Assembly (NCBI RefSeq): GCF_003815915.1
Contig: NZ_CP033929.1
Span: forward strand, 2,604,001 to 2,668,000
Length of the DNA: 64,000 nucleotides
Source of the DNA: Chryseobacterium indoltheticum
GTDB lineage: Bacteria > Bacteroidota > Bacteroidia > Flavobacteriales > Weeksellaceae
Direction: 5' to 3'
The position numbers and the translations under genes are program-made. Positions 45,569 to 54,901 of this stretch are shown in pieces; within the stretch, counting starts at the first letter, position 1; each line of letters starts with the position of its first letter. The notes under the pieces are model-generated. The model ran no database searches. It was not told where the DNA came from and was given only the letters and a program-made list of their open reading frames with translations.

Positions 45569-45594
45569 ATGTCATGCTAAGCGGAGTCGAAACA
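45569..45594. repeat. Half copy of the GTCAT repeat family (left arm)
   Basis: ATGTCATGCTAAGCGGAGTC then GAAACAT, matching the reverse complement of the block order at 32101-32138 (CTCCGC, AGC, TGACA). Confidence 0.45.
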
Positions 45595-45615
45595 TATATT
45601 ATAAGTGAAAAAAGA

Positions 45616-46479
45616 TTAATTTAAAATCTCATTGATCTTCGGATAAGCCGAAACTTTTCTGAAAACAAACCGGTTTGATTTCTGTAGTTTTTCGATAAAT
45701 AAATCCAGCTCGTTAATCGAATCTGAATCGTTAAGATATTGATCGTGGGTAAGCAAAACCAAATGTCTTGATGTTTTTTCAAGATCATTAAAGAAAATAC
45801 TGTCTACTTTTTTTAGCATCGCTTCATGATTTCCTTTTAAAGTCATTTTATTGGTCGGTTTCCATTCCAGATCCCAACCTATTACCTTGTAGCCTGCTTT
45901 TTTTAATCTGTTTGCTGCTTCAGAAGAACTTTTAATATCGGTAACATTAATATTATTAAGCCTCCAAATATTTCTTCCTGGTGTTCTTGCAATTTTTCCA
46001 GGAAGTTTTAAGCTGTCTTTAGCAATATTAAAATCATTAACGACTGCCTCAGGATTTTTGTAAAAATCTGAATACCTGTTGTGAGCGTGAGTATGACTGT
46101 GATTGGCAAGCTCAATCAAATGGTCTCTTCTCATCTTTTCGAAATCTTCTTTTTGTCTTTTACTGTCTGATGCATGTTTTCCTACAACAAAAGCCGTTGC
46201 ACAAACATTTCTTTTGTGTAATATTTTTAATAGATTTTCAGTGCCACGATTAGGGCCATCGTCGAAGGTAAGATATATTACTCTTTTATCGGTGGGTACA
46301 TTCTCATCATCTATTTGAGCGACTTTTGCGACGGGAGGCAGCTTGGTAAGAATTTTTTCGGTTTCTTTTACTTCACTTTTCTGATTGCATCCTGTAAATA
46401 ATGTTGATGTTACAGTCAATACTGTAACCATCCTTAGAAAAGTCTTATTAATAGACTTTTCCGCAAAAGTTTTTTTCAT
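45616..46479 (-). CDS. Membrane-anchored polysaccharide deacetylase (NodB family)
   Basis: 287 residues. A hydrophobic N-terminus with 'VLTVTSTLFTGCNQK' suggests a lipoprotein (Cys near 31). The NodB domain shows 'YLTFDDGPNRGTENLLKIL' (motif 1, catalytic Asp and metal Asp), 'ELANHSHTHAH' (motif 2, HxxxH metal ligands) and 'ARTPGRNIWR' (motif 3). Likely substrates are chitin-like or peptidoglycan N-acetyl groups. The DUF72 gene downstream on the same strand may be independent. Confidence 0.85.
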   Translation of the reverse strand: MKKTFAEKSINKTFLRMVTVLTVTSTLFTGCNQKSEVKETEKILTKLPPVAKVAQIDDENVPTDKRVIYLTFDDGPNRGTENLLKILHKRNVCATAFVVGKHASDSKRQKEDFEKMRRDHLIELANHSHTHAHNRYSDFYKNPEAVVNDFNIAKDSLKLPGKIARTPGRNIWRLNNINVTDIKSSSEAANRLKKAGYKVIGWDLEWKPTNKMTLKGNHEAMLKKVDSIFFNDLEKTSRHLVLLTHDQYLNDSDSINELDLFIEKLQKSNRFVFRKVSAYPKINEILN

Positions 46480-46536
46480 AAAGATTAATGGGAATTAAAT
46501 TGTTAAAAAATGTTAAGTTTTACAAATTTTAGTTAA

Positions 46537-46544
46537 CAAAGGTA
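46537..46544 (-). promoter_or_regulatory. Possible promoter -7 box (TACCTTTG) of the deacetylase gene
   Basis: Exact TAnnTTTG match on the minus strand; the predicted leader is about 50 bases. Confidence 0.5.
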
Positions 46545-46593
46545 ATGCCAATTTTACTATAAATATCACTTTTTAAGGATTTTTTAATTAAAA

Positions 46594-47325
46594 TTATTTA
46601 TCTAAATATTTTTTAAGCTCAATAGCATTTTTGATCGCTGCATTTCCCCAGGTATTATTAAAAAATACAAAACCTTTTTTTCCTGATTTTAAGATGTTTT
46701 CACTTAAAGATTTTATTTCATCTTCCGAATATTCAGATTTATAGAGTATCGGTTTTCCGTGAAGTCGGTAATAGAATAATTCAAGGTGATTGAGGATGAA
46801 ATTGTCAGGAAGGTTTCCAGGAAAACTTACTCCGGAAAAGATGATGTTTTTTGAACTTAAAATGTTGTAAATTTCTTCACGCCACCAAGTGTCATGACGG
46901 AATTCAATAACATTTAAATACTTAAAATCTACATTATTTAAAATTAAATCCAGATTCTCTTCTGTATTTTTAAACGATGGCGGAAACTGATACAGAAATC
47001 CTGATAACTTTTTACCTAAGTTATTTTGAATATGCAAACAGAATTCTGCAATTTCCTCTTTGCAATCTTTCAATCGTTTTTCGTGAGAGATCGTTTTAGG
47101 AATTTTAATAAAAAATCGAAAATCATCAGGCGTTTCGTCAAACCATTTTTGGAGTGTTTTTGCAGTTGGTTTTCTGTAAAATGTGGAATTAATCTCAACA
47201 GCATTAAATTCCTTCGAATATAAAACTAAAAAGTCTTTACTTTTGGCATCTTCCGGGTATAGCGAACCTTTCCAGTCGTTATTGTAGAATCCTGAACAGC
47301 CGATATAGAGATTTCCTTTTTTCAT
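46594..47325 (-). CDS. DUF72 domain protein
   Basis: 243 residues, full-length TIM-barrel DUF72 family. 'LYIGCSGFYNNDWKGSLYPEDAK' at the start, 'FNAVEINSTFYRKPTAKTLQKWFDETPDDFRFFIKIPKTISHEKRL' and 'FVFFNNTWGNAAIKNAIELKKYL' at the end are the conserved blocks. Some relatives are linked to DNA repair-type enzymes of the YecE group, but no activity is established. Confidence 0.9.
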   Translation of the reverse strand: MKKGNLYIGCSGFYNNDWKGSLYPEDAKSKDFLVLYSKEFNAVEINSTFYRKPTAKTLQKWFDETPDDFRFFIKIPKTISHEKRLKDCKEEIAEFCLHIQNNLGKKLSGFLYQFPPSFKNTEENLDLILNNVDFKYLNVIEFRHDTWWREEIYNILSSKNIIFSGVSFPGNLPDNFILNHLELFYYRLHGKPILYKSEYSEDEIKSLSENILKSGKKGFVFFNNTWGNAAIKNAIELKKYLDK

Positions 47326-47743
47326 AGTTTACTTAGAGTTTTTAAGTTGTTGATTTATTTATGTTCAAATAAATTATTTTTTACTTTAAAATCAGTTATT
47401 TACCTGAAATAGTCACACATTCAATAAAATAATCCGTACATTTAGAAATGTCAAACAAAAACACTTATGATACAAAAATTCAAAATTGTTTCTATTAATG
47501 TACTTTAGAGAGATTTGGGTTCCTTTATTAAATATTTAAAATAATAAAATCAAATCTTTTATATTGGAGCATCTCTACAAAATTTATTTAGATCCTTTTA
47601 CTACGCTGAACTAAATATTTCTAAATCGTAAACTTACTGTTTACACAAAGCGTTTAAAGTTATTTTCTTTGAAAGATTATAATAAAATAAATATACATCA
47701 TTATAGTATATTTTAAAATAGCACATTACTAAAATTATAAAAT
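47326..47743. other. 418-base AT-rich intergenic region
   Basis: It is over 70% A+T. A vague remnant of the dispersed repeats may be present around 47565-47630 (GGAGCATCTC, then TTAGATCCTTTTACTACGCTGAACT). No promoter matching the consensus, hairpin or coding frame is convincing. Confidence 0.5.
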
Positions 47744-48982
47744 ATGAAAATTTTGAAAAAAAGTCTATTCTTATTATTTGTGCCTGTTGCTCTTGTTATT
47801 TCGACTTCGGGACATCATTTTGAAACTGATCTTGCGAAACAATATCCTCAAATGGATTTAACGGATTTATTTGTATTCGAATCGAATCAACCAAATAAAA
47901 CTGTTTTCCTTTTGGATACAAATCCACAATCAAAAAAAGATAGTTTTAATTTTTCTCCCAATGGAATTTATAAATTTCATGTAGCCAATAATAAAGCTTT
48001 TACTGAAGGACAAACTTTTAGTTTTACTTTTAAGGACAATAAAGTGCAATTTTATTGGGATGGAAATCCTGAAAACGAATTAAGTCAGACCGGTACGCTT
48101 ATAGCACAAGGTCCTGTAAATCGTATTTTGGAACTCAACAACGGTATTAAAATCTGGACGGGAACTACTCAAGATAATTTTCAGGGAAATGCCGTAGGAG
48201 CTGAGCTTTTCAAGCATAAAGTACTAGACGAAGGCGTATATGACTTATCTGCCTTTGATGTAGGAGAAAAAGGGAATTATTTTGGAATAGGAAAATCTTC
48301 GGTTATAGTTTTTGAGGTTCCTAATGAGCTTTTATCAGATAATATATTTTATTATGCATCCACTGCTTTTGAGGAAGATGCTAATCATTGGCATCAGGTA
48401 AATCATATTGCCAATGTATTATTTCCCCATTTTTACATGGGCTACGACAACAAATTGAGAAGTAAATACGGTTCTCAAGGAGCGGTGGAAGATGATGAAA
48501 TAAAGCAAAATGTTATCAATAATCTTACTAAATATGTTACGACTGCTGGAATTCAAAAAGATCCAAAAGCCTATGTAGCAAAATTGACAGAGCGCGTTTA
48601 TCCCGACGTAGTTCCTTATGAAGTGGGCACTAAAGCATCTTACACAGTAGATAAATTTAACGGAAGACCATTGCTTGATGATGCGATGAATGTATCTTTA
48701 GGACTTTTGGTGGGTTCCGAAACTGCTTTAGACGATCAGGTGAGTATAAAGCCCGAAAGATATCAACCAAACTTTCCGTTTACCATTCCAATTGATGATG
48801 ATTATTTAAAAGCTTCACAAAAATCGGTTACGATAAATGTAGAAAATCAAATCGGAGCCAAAAAGAAAAATACTCAAAATACAAAAACTCCTCAAACTCC
48901 TATTAATAATTGGATATATTATATTGTAGGTGGTTTGTTTATCGTATTGCTTATCTATTTTTTTACAAGAAAAAAGAAATAA
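47744..48982 (+). CDS. DUF4331 family exported protein with C-terminal membrane anchor
   Basis: 412 residues with a signal peptide ('KILKKSLFLLFVPVALVISTSG') and the DUF4331 start 'HHFETDLAKQYPQMDLTDLFVFES'. The last 25 residues are a hydrophobic helix followed by Arg-Lys-Lys-Lys, preceded by a Thr/Pro/Gln linker, so the protein is probably tethered to the inner membrane facing the periplasm. DUF4331 proteins have no established function; the conserved His-His after the signal peptide is suggestive of metal binding. It converges on the copper ATPase gene. Confidence 0.82.
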   Translation: MKILKKSLFLLFVPVALVISTSGHHFETDLAKQYPQMDLTDLFVFESNQPNKTVFLLDTNPQSKKDSFNFSPNGIYKFHVANNKAFTEGQTFSFTFKDNKVQFYWDGNPENELSQTGTLIAQGPVNRILELNNGIKIWTGTTQDNFQGNAVGAELFKHKVLDEGVYDLSAFDVGEKGNYFGIGKSSVIVFEVPNELLSDNIFYYASTAFEEDANHWHQVNHIANVLFPHFYMGYDNKLRSKYGSQGAVEDDEIKQNVINNLTKYVTTAGIQKDPKAYVAKLTERVYPDVVPYEVGTKASYTVDKFNGRPLLDDAMNVSLGLLVGSETALDDQVSIKPERYQPNFPFTIPIDDDYLKASQKSVTINVENQIGAKKKNTQNTKTPQTPINNWIYYIVGGLFIVLLIYFFTRKKK

Positions 48983-49012
48983 TATAAAATATTTTAATAG
49001 CTAAATTAACAA

Positions 49013-49038
49013 CTTCTCATTCTAATCAGAATGAGAAG
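49013..49038. terminator. Hairpin at the convergence of the DUF4331 and P-ATPase genes
   Basis: CTTCTCATTCT and AGAATGAGAAG form a perfect 11-bp stem with a 4-base loop. It overlaps the last codons of the ATPase gene, and neither side has a strong T-run. Confidence 0.5.
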
Positions 49039-51775
49039 CTGTTATATTTAAATCCACAGAATTAAGACGTAACGAATTTAAAATTACCGATAAAGAACTA
49101 AGGCTCATTGCCGCTGCCGCAATCATTGGTGATAACAAAATTCCAAAAAATGGATACAACAATCCTGCTGCAACAGGGATTCCCAAAACATTATAAATAA
49201 AAGCAAAGAACAAGTTTTCTTTGATATTTCTCAATAGTTTTTCGCTTAATATTTTTGCTTTGGCAATTCCTAAAATATCACCTTTAAGTAATGTAATTTC
49301 TGCCGTTTCTATAGCTACATCGGTTCCGGTTCCCATGGCAATTCCGACATTAGATTGCGCTAAAGCAGGGGAGTCGTTGATTCCGTCTCCGGTCATGGCA
49401 ACGATTTTTCCCTGTTCCTGAAGTTTTTTTACTTCATTTAATTTATCTTCAGGAAGACAGCTGGCCTTGTATTTTTTAATTCCTAATTCATCTGCTACAG
49501 CTTTTGCTGTATTTTCATTATCACCGGTCATCATAATTACTTCAATTCCTTCATTGATTAAATGCTGAACAGCTTTTTTTGAGCTTTCTTTAATCTTATC
49601 GCTAAAACTTATAAACCCTAAAGCTTCATTTTCCTGAGCAATAAAAGAGATTGTATGCGCCTTTGATTGAATTTCCTTCGCTTTTAATTTTAGATCTTGC
49701 GGAATTTGTATTCCATTAGAAACTAAAAGATTTTCGTTTCCTAGATAAACAGTTTTACCATTGATGATTCCTTTCACGCCTTTACCGGAAATATTTTCAA
49801 ATTTTTCCACTTTTTCGGCTGAAATATGATCAGTTTTCGCTTTCTTGATCACAGCACTTGATAAAGGATGTTCTGAATTTTGATTTAATGAATAAGCCAG
49901 TTTTAAAATTTCCTTTTCAGAAGAATTATTAACGGTTTCGATATGTTCTAAAGATGGTTTACCTTCGGTTAAAGTTCCTGTTTTATCGGTGATCAGAACG
50001 TTTACTTTATGCATTAATTCAAGAGCTTCTGCATTTTTTATAAGGATTCCGTTTTTGGCACCTTTACCAATTCCCACCATCAGAGACATTGGAGTTGCCA
50101 AACCTAAAGCACACGGACAAGCGACAATAAGAACGGCAACTGCATTGATAAAAGCAAATAAAGTTTTCTGACCTTCCGGGCCGAAAACCTGCCATAAAAT
50201 AAAAGTAATGACAGCAACAACAATAACGGTCGGGACAAAAACTTTAGCCACTTTATCGGTCAGCTTCTGGATTGGAGCACGACTTCTGCTTGCGTCATTT
50301 ACCATTTTTATAATCTTCGAAAGCAACGTTTCATCGCCTACTTTTTCGGCTTTCATCAGAAAAACCTGATTTCCGTTAATCGTTCCTGAAGTTACCTGAT
50401 CATCAATATTTTTCTCAACAGGGATGGGTTCCCCGGTAATCATACTTTCGTCAACTACAGAATTCCCTTCGATTATTTTTCCGTCAACGGGAATTTTTTC
50501 GCCTGGTTTTACTTTCAGTATATTTCCAATTTTCACTTCCGAAAGCGGAACTCTTTTTTCTTCATTATTAACCATTAGATTGGCTTCATCAGGTGAAAGA
50601 TTCATCAGTTCTTTGATGGCATTTCCTGTTTTTTTGTGAGCTAAAGCTTCCATCAGCTGACCTAAAATAACCAATGTCATAATCACGCAAACCGCTTCAA
50701 AATATAAAGGAATTTCATGATTGTGACCACGGACTTCATGTGGAAGCAGATCTGGAAAAGCTAAAGCAATGATGCTGAAAATAAATGCCGCAGCAACACC
50801 TAAAGCAATTAAACTGAACATATTCAGGTTCCATGTTTTAAATGAAACCCAGCCTCTTTTCATCAAAAACCATCCGGAATAAAATAATACGGGAAGTGTC
50901 AAAATCAATTCAAAAATCGCCTGTATATTATGTGAGAAAGGAAAATCAATCAGCATTCCACCCATTGAAAGAATAAAAACAGGAATGGTGAAAGCTAAAG
51001 AAATAATGAATTTTCTTTTTAAAATAAGATAGGTATCATCAGTTTCTTCTTCGCCTTTTTCGGGATATTTTACCAGATCCATTCCGCAAACAGGGCAGCC
51101 AACATTACTGTCGTAAGTTTTATCGCCTTCGCAGAACATCGGGCAATAATATCTTCCGGCCATATCATCCGTAACTTTTGGGGTTTCGTGATGTTGATGA
51201 TTGTGGTGTTGATGGGAGTGGGAGCCAGAATTTTCAACCAAATCTTCTGTAATTTCTTCGAGATGCATGTGACAAACCGGGCAATCTGTTTTTTCGTCAT
51301 ACGTTTTATCACCTTCACAGAACATCGGACAATAATAATTTCCGATATTATCTTTGAAACTTTCTGGTAAATTAGTTGAAGAATAGGTCGGTTTATGATT
51401 GGGATCTTTTGCTAATTTTTCCTCAATCGGAACCAGATACATATTGCAATCAGGACATCTTTTTCCCTGTTGAAAATATACTTTATCACCTTCGCATTCC
51501 ATCGGGCAGTGATAAACTGAGGATGGAGAAACACGATCTTGAGGCTTTACAAAAGTATTTTCTGGCTTATTTGGATCTTCCAGTTTGTAATTTCCTATTT
51601 CTGAAAGTGCTTTATTGAGATCATTCAGGTTAATTTCTTTATCAGAAGTGATTTCAACAGAGCTGTTTTCAAGATTTACTTTTGCTGAAATATGGTCTAA
51701 ACTATTCAGTTTTTCTGAAATCTTTTTTTGGCAGCCCGAACAGGTCATCCCCAAAACTTTATATTGTTGGTACAT
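49022..51775 (-). CDS. Copper-type P1B ATPase with HMA and three heavy-metal-binding modules
   Basis: 917 residues. An HMA domain ('[10 protein letters not shown]', 1-70) is followed by three YHS-like heavy-metal-binding modules ('[20 protein letters not shown]', '[19 protein letters not shown]', '[19 protein letters not shown]', each closed by a CxxC/CxM pair) and a His-rich linker (~191-207). The pump core has CPC at 553-555, the phosphorylated Asp597 in DKTGT and '[10 protein letters not shown]'. CPC plus HMA indicates Cu(I) or Ag(I) export; typical CopA is ~750-800 residues. The metal-sensing AraC gene lies 118 bases upstream on the same strand. Confidence 0.93.
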   Translation of the reverse strand: MYQQYKVLGMTCSGCQKKISEKLNSLDHISAKVNLENSSVEITSDKEINLNDLNKALSEIGNYKLEDPNKPENTFVKPQDRVSPSSVYHCPMECEGDKVYFQQGKRCPDCNMYLVPIEEKLAKDPNHKPTYSSTNLPESFKDNIGNYYCPMFCEGDKTYDEKTDCPVCHMHLEEITEDLVENSGSHSHQHHNHQHHETPKVTDDMAGRYYCPMFCEGDKTYDSNVGCPVCGMDLVKYPEKGEEETDDTYLILKRKFIISLAFTIPVFILSMGGMLIDFPFSHNIQAIFELILTLPVLFYSGWFLMKRGWVSFKTWNLNMFSLIALGVAAAFIFSIIALAFPDLLPHEVRGHNHEIPLYFEAVCVIMTLVILGQLMEALAHKKTGNAIKELMNLSPDEANLMVNNEEKRVPLSEVKIGNILKVKPGEKIPVDGKIIEGNSVVDESMITGEPIPVEKNIDDQVTSGTINGNQVFLMKAEKVGDETLLSKIIKMVNDASRSRAPIQKLTDKVAKVFVPTVIVVAVITFILWQVFGPEGQKTLFAFINAVAVLIVACPCALGLATPMSLMVGIGKGAKNGILIKNAEALELMHKVNVLITDKTGTLTEGKPSLEHIETVNNSSEKEILKLAYSLNQNSEHPLSSAVIKKAKTDHISAEKVEKFENISGKGVKGIINGKTVYLGNENLLVSNGIQIPQDLKLKAKEIQSKAHTISFIAQENEALGFISFSDKIKESSKKAVQHLINEGIEVIMMTGDNENTAKAVADELGIKKYKASCLPEDKLNEVKKLQEQGKIVAMTGDGINDSPALAQSNVGIAMGTGTDVAIETAEITLLKGDILGIAKAKILSEKLLRNIKENLFFAFIYNVLGIPVAAGLLYPFFGILLSPMIAAAAMSLSSLSVILNSLRLNSVDLNITASHSD

Positions 51776-51801
51776 AATTCTAAATTTATGTTACAAATTT
51801 C

Positions 51802-51809
51802 CAAAAATA
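51802..51809 (-). promoter_or_regulatory. Possible promoter -7 box (TATTTTTG) of the P-ATPase gene
   Basis: Exact TAnnTTTG match on the minus strand, 26 bases before the ATG. A target site for the HMA-AraC regulator is expected just upstream. Confidence 0.5.
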
Positions 51810-51893
51810 TAGAGAGAGGCTGTTATAGATTTAAGGATAATTGTTATAAAATTTGGCGGTTAAGATTTTGAAAATGAAAAGTCGAAAATAATA

Positions 51894-52454
51894 TTACACT
51901 TTATCCAAGGATTTTCTGTTGTGAACTTTAAGTTTTTTAAATTCGGTAGGCGTGAAGCCTGTACTATTTCTGAATTGTGATGATAAGTGCTGCACACTTT
52001 TGTAGCCCAGTTTTCCGGCAATTTCAGTTAAGGTAAATTCATTATAAAGAAGCAGCTCTTTTACTTTTTCAATTTTCTGAAGAATAAAAAACTGCTCAAC
52101 TGTGATATTTTCATTTTGTGAAAAGGTTTTTGATAGTGAACTGTAATCTTTGTGAAGCTCAGAACTTAAAAATTTTGACAGTAAAAAGTTTTCATCAATA
52201 TCAAGCTTTCCAATTTTAATAATGATAAGATTTTTAATTTTATCAACCAATTGATGAGTCGCATCTTTTATTCTTTCAAAACCGGTTTCTTTTAAACGAT
52301 TTTCAATGAGCTGAATGTCTGTTTTTGAAATTTCAGCCTCAGTTTCTACCTCACCTAAAGCGATTTGAGTGATTTTTATATTAAATTCTTCAAAAATGGT
52401 TGAAACAGCTGCAATACACCTTCCACAAACCATATTTTTTATGAAAATTTTCAT
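51894..52454 (-). CDS. AraC-type regulator with N-terminal HMA metal-binding domain
   Basis: 186 residues. The first ~70 are an HMA-like domain with 'MVCGRC' (Cys10 and Cys13), the MxCxxC copper-binding motif of chaperones and P-ATPases. The C-terminal ~95 residues hold an AraC helix-turn-helix pair ('FTLTEIAGKLGYKSVQHLSSQFRNSTGFTPTEFKKL'). This looks like a one-component copper sensor that switches the adjacent ATPase. It overlaps the thioesterase gene by ATGA, so it is translationally coupled to it. HMA-AraC fusions occur in Bacteroidota; the regulated target is an inference. Confidence 0.85.
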   Translation of the reverse strand: MKIFIKNMVCGRCIAAVSTIFEEFNIKITQIALGEVETEAEISKTDIQLIENRLKETGFERIKDATHQLVDKIKNLIIIKIGKLDIDENFLLSKFLSSELHKDYSSLSKTFSQNENITVEQFFILQKIEKVKELLLYNEFTLTEIAGKLGYKSVQHLSSQFRNSTGFTPTEFKKLKVHNRKSLDKV

Positions 52455-52846
52455 AGCAAATTGCTCAATCTGTCTTTTACAAACTCTACTTTTGTTTTTC
52501 CGTGTGCTGCAGGATTTCCGTTTTCATCAAGGTTTACCATTACAATCTTATCAACAGTAATGATGGTTTGATGGGTCATTTTGTTTCTCACATCACATTT
52601 CAGCGTGAGAGAAGTAGATCCAAAAGATAAAACTTCGATTCCGATTTCGATAATGTCGCCCTGTTTTGCTGAGCTTACAAAATTTATTTCTGAAATAAAC
52701 TTAGTGACTACTTTTTTGTTTTCTAGCTGAATGACTGCGTATAATGCAGCTTCCTCATCAATCCATTGCAAAAGTTTTCCTCCGAATAGTGATTGATTGG
52801 GATTAAGATCTTCCGGTTTTACCCATTTTCTGGTATGGTAATTCAT
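52451..52846 (-). CDS. Acyl-CoA thioesterase, hotdog fold (YciA/BFIT type)
   Basis: 131 residues. 'LNPNQSLFGGKLLQWIDEEAALYAVIQL' contains the hotdog helix with a catalytic-type Asp/Glu, and 'FVSSAKQGDIIEIGIEVLSFGSTSLTLKCDVRNK' is the family strand block. It hydrolyses short or medium acyl-CoAs in the cytoplasm. It is first in a two-gene unit with the HMA-AraC regulator (4-base overlap), an arrangement without an obvious metabolic link. Confidence 0.88.
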   Translation of the reverse strand: MNYHTRKWVKPEDLNPNQSLFGGKLLQWIDEEAALYAVIQLENKKVVTKFISEINFVSSAKQGDIIEIGIEVLSFGSTSLTLKCDVRNKMTHQTIITVDKIVMVNLDENGNPAAHGKTKVEFVKDRLSNLL

Positions 52847-52867
52847 TTTTTATGATTGTTTTCAGTA

Positions 52868-52875
52868 CAAATTTA
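52868..52875 (-). promoter_or_regulatory. Promoter -7 box (TAAATTTG) of the thioesterase-regulator unit
   Basis: Exact TAnnTTTG match on the minus strand, 21 bases before the ATG at 52846. Confidence 0.55.
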
Positions 52876-52980
52876 GTTTTAAAAATAAGTTTTTCAAAAG
52901 ATTATTTAATGAAAAATTCATGAGTTATTTGCGATATTATTACAAGTTTATGTTACAAGTGAATTAATCTATTAAAAAGT

Positions 52981-53010
52981 TTTGATTTGTAGTTTTTAAT
53001 TGTATCTTGC
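52981..53010 (+). promoter_or_regulatory. Possible promoter of the RNA-binding protein gene
   Basis: TTTG at 52981-52984 and TATCTTGC at 53003-53010 are separated by 18 bases. The transcript would carry a leader of about 90 bases, unusually long here and reminiscent of cold-shock type genes. Confidence 0.45.
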
Positions 53011-53106
53011 ACCTGTTTATATTTGGAATCAATATCATGTTCATTATTATGTTGCTTTTCTATTTATATACCAATCTTATATATTAATTTTTAATTTTTT
53101 TTTAAA

Positions 53107-53487
53107 ATGAACATTTTTGTTTCAAACATCAATTACGCAACTAAAGAATATGAGTTGCACGATTTATTCGCAGAATTTGGCGATGTATCATCAGCTAAAA
53201 TTGTAACAGACAGAGAAACTGGTCGTTCTAGAGGTTTCGGTTTTATCGAAATGGGGGACGAAGAAGGAGGTCAAGCTATTGAAGCTCTTAACCAGAAAGA
53301 ATTTAACGGAAAAATTCTTAACGTATCTGAGGCTAAGCCAAGAGAAGAAAAACCAAGAAGAAGTTTTGATAATAACAGAAGCGGTGGTGGAAGTTATGGT
53401 AACAACCGTGGAGGAGGTAACTCTGGAGGTGGTTACGGAAGCAACAACAACCGTGGAGGTAACGGAGGCGGCGGAAGTCGTTGGTAA
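53107..53487 (+). CDS. Glycine-rich RNA-binding protein with one RRM
   Basis: 126 residues. An RRM fills 1-80: RNP2 is 'IFVSNI' and RNP1 'RGFGFIEM'. The tail is Gly/Asn/Arg/Ser-rich with repeated 'NNRGG' units and should be disordered. Such small RRM proteins of plant GRP and cyanobacterial Rbp type act in cold response and RNA metabolism. The long AT-rich leader fits post-transcriptional control. Confidence 0.93.
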   Translation: MNIFVSNINYATKEYELHDLFAEFGDVSSAKIVTDRETGRSRGFGFIEMGDEEGGQAIEALNQKEFNGKILNVSEAKPREEKPRRSFDNNRSGGGSYGNNRGGGNSGGGYGSNNNRGGNGGGGSRW

Positions 53488-53494
53488 AAAATTG

Positions 53495-53520
53495 AAGCGG
53501 CTTTTAAGCCGCTTTTTTTA
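53495..53520 (+). terminator. Terminator of the RNA-binding protein gene
   Basis: AAGCGGCTT and AAGCCGCTT form a stem with TT in the loop and a T7 run. Confidence 0.93.
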
Positions 53521-53603
53521 TGTCTTTATTTTTAAAGAATTAGTTTAAAGTTATTTTTCAGTTTTGTTGTTACATCAATTAACTAAAAACCAACAACTAT
53601 CCA

Positions 53604-54077
53604 CTAATTTTCATTCTTCTTTTTCTTCTTTTTCTTATCCTTTCCTTTCTTGTCTTTTTTAGGGTTTAGGATTTCTTCAGCATACTCCAATTTAGGTTGC
53701 TTTATTTTTACAGGTTTCATTTCAATCTTAAGGTCAAAATAAGTTTTAAGATCATTTTGTGAAATCAGATTTTCATTAAATAAGAATTCCAAAATTTCTT
53801 TTCCCGAATTGTTAAAGAAATTAAGTGAAAGTTCTTTAAGCAAAAACTTTTTATAATCTTCAAGGGGGACAATTACAGAGTATCTGAAAATTCGGCCTTC
53901 TTTTTCGGTAGACAAATATCCTTTTTCAACAAGTATCTTCAGGTAAGTTGAGACCGTATTCTGATGAGGTTTTGGTTCCGGGTGATGCTCCATAACTTCC
54001 TTTAGATAAAAGCTTTGGAGTTTCCAGAATAACTTCATTAGATTTTCTTCAGCAGAGGTAAGATGATTTATTTTCAT
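53604..54077 (-). CDS. BlaI/MecI/CopY family transcriptional repressor
   Basis: 157 residues. The winged helix-turn-helix is visible over 1-75 ('LTSAEENLMKLFWKLQSFYLKEVMEHHPEPKPHQNTVSTYLKILVEKGYLSTEKEGRIFRYSVIV'), followed by a dimerisation region and a very basic Lys-rich tail (last ~20 residues). The usual partner, an M56 BlaR1 protease, is not next to it. The downstream direction leads to no coding partner, so its target is unknown. Confidence 0.85.
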   Translation of the reverse strand: MKINHLTSAEENLMKLFWKLQSFYLKEVMEHHPEPKPHQNTVSTYLKILVEKGYLSTEKEGRIFRYSVIVPLEDYKKFLLKELSLNFFNNSGKEILEFLFNENLISQNDLKTYFDLKIEMKPVKIKQPKLEYAEEILNPKKDKKGKDKKKKKKKNEN

Positions 54078-54128
54078 ATTTGAATTTAAATTTTAAAAAG
54101 TAATAAGCTTACTATTTACACAATAATG

Positions 54129-54776
54129 TTACTTAATTGTAGTTTCCACCGGAATCACTTCCGTTGGTAAATCATTGCGCTGATACTTATTGTTGCAATA
54201 AAGATAAATAAAAGAAACCAAAACCGCGATGCCTGCACCCATAAATACTTCTTTTACGGTATGTCTTTTCAGAATAATTCTTGTAATTCCCACCAAAATA
54301 GCAATCCCAAGCCATGCAAAACCGATTTTCACATCAAAAGCAAAGAATAGGGCAGAGACCAAAACATTGAATGCTGTATGCATCGAGCTTTTAATATATA
54401 AATTACTGAATTGTAAAGCGAAAAGGAGAATTAAAATAAACAACATCACAAAGTCGATGAATCCATTTTTAATATAGTTGAATGTTAAATAAGAAACAAT
54501 ACACACCGCGATGAAGATATACAGTGTTTTTCTTTGAACCCTGTTTGACACATCCATATTCGTGTATCGCCCTGTTTTTACATTCCAGACAATCCAGATA
54601 ATTACCGGAAGAATGGTAATAAGTAAAATGGGCAAAAAGTGTGTGAAGGCCTCTTTAAAAGTATAATTCTGAATGCTGAAATACACAAAATAAATAACCA
54701 AAGAAACTAAAGGATTGAAAAAGTCTGAGATAATTCTTGAAATAATGTGTAATAAAGAGGTCTTTTTTTCTTGCAT
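54129..54776 (-). CDS. PAP2-family membrane phosphatase
   Basis: 215 residues with about six membrane helices. 'YIKSSMHTAFNV' stands for the PSGH motif and 'RIILKRHTVKEVFMGAGIA' for SRxxxxxHxxxD, although the final Asp appears replaced by Glu/Phe context, so the active site is a divergent one. Typical substrates are undecaprenyl pyrophosphate or phosphatidic/lipid-A phosphates. Identity by motif, not by substrate. Confidence 0.75.
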   Translation of the reverse strand: MQEKKTSLLHIISRIISDFFNPLVSLVIYFVYFSIQNYTFKEAFTHFLPILLITILPVIIWIVWNVKTGRYTNMDVSNRVQRKTLYIFIAVCIVSYLTFNYIKNGFIDFVMLFILILLFALQFSNLYIKSSMHTAFNVLVSALFFAFDVKIGFAWLGIAILVGITRIILKRHTVKEVFMGAGIAVLVSFIYLYCNNKYQRNDLPTEVIPVETTIK

Positions 54777-54856
54777 AATTAAGTTTGAAATGTAAATATA
54801 ACATTATAAGTAAAAAACAATTGCTGTGCATGTAATAAAAAACAAAGTTTTTTTTA

Positions 54857-54864
54857 TATTTTTG
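54857..54864 (+). promoter_or_regulatory. Promoter -7 box (TATTTTTG) of pdhA
   Basis: Exact TAnnTTTG match 37 bases before the ATG at 54902. Confidence 0.55.
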
Positions 54865-54901
54865 CTCAACTATTTCATAATAAATAAGCAAAGGCTAGCA
54901 C

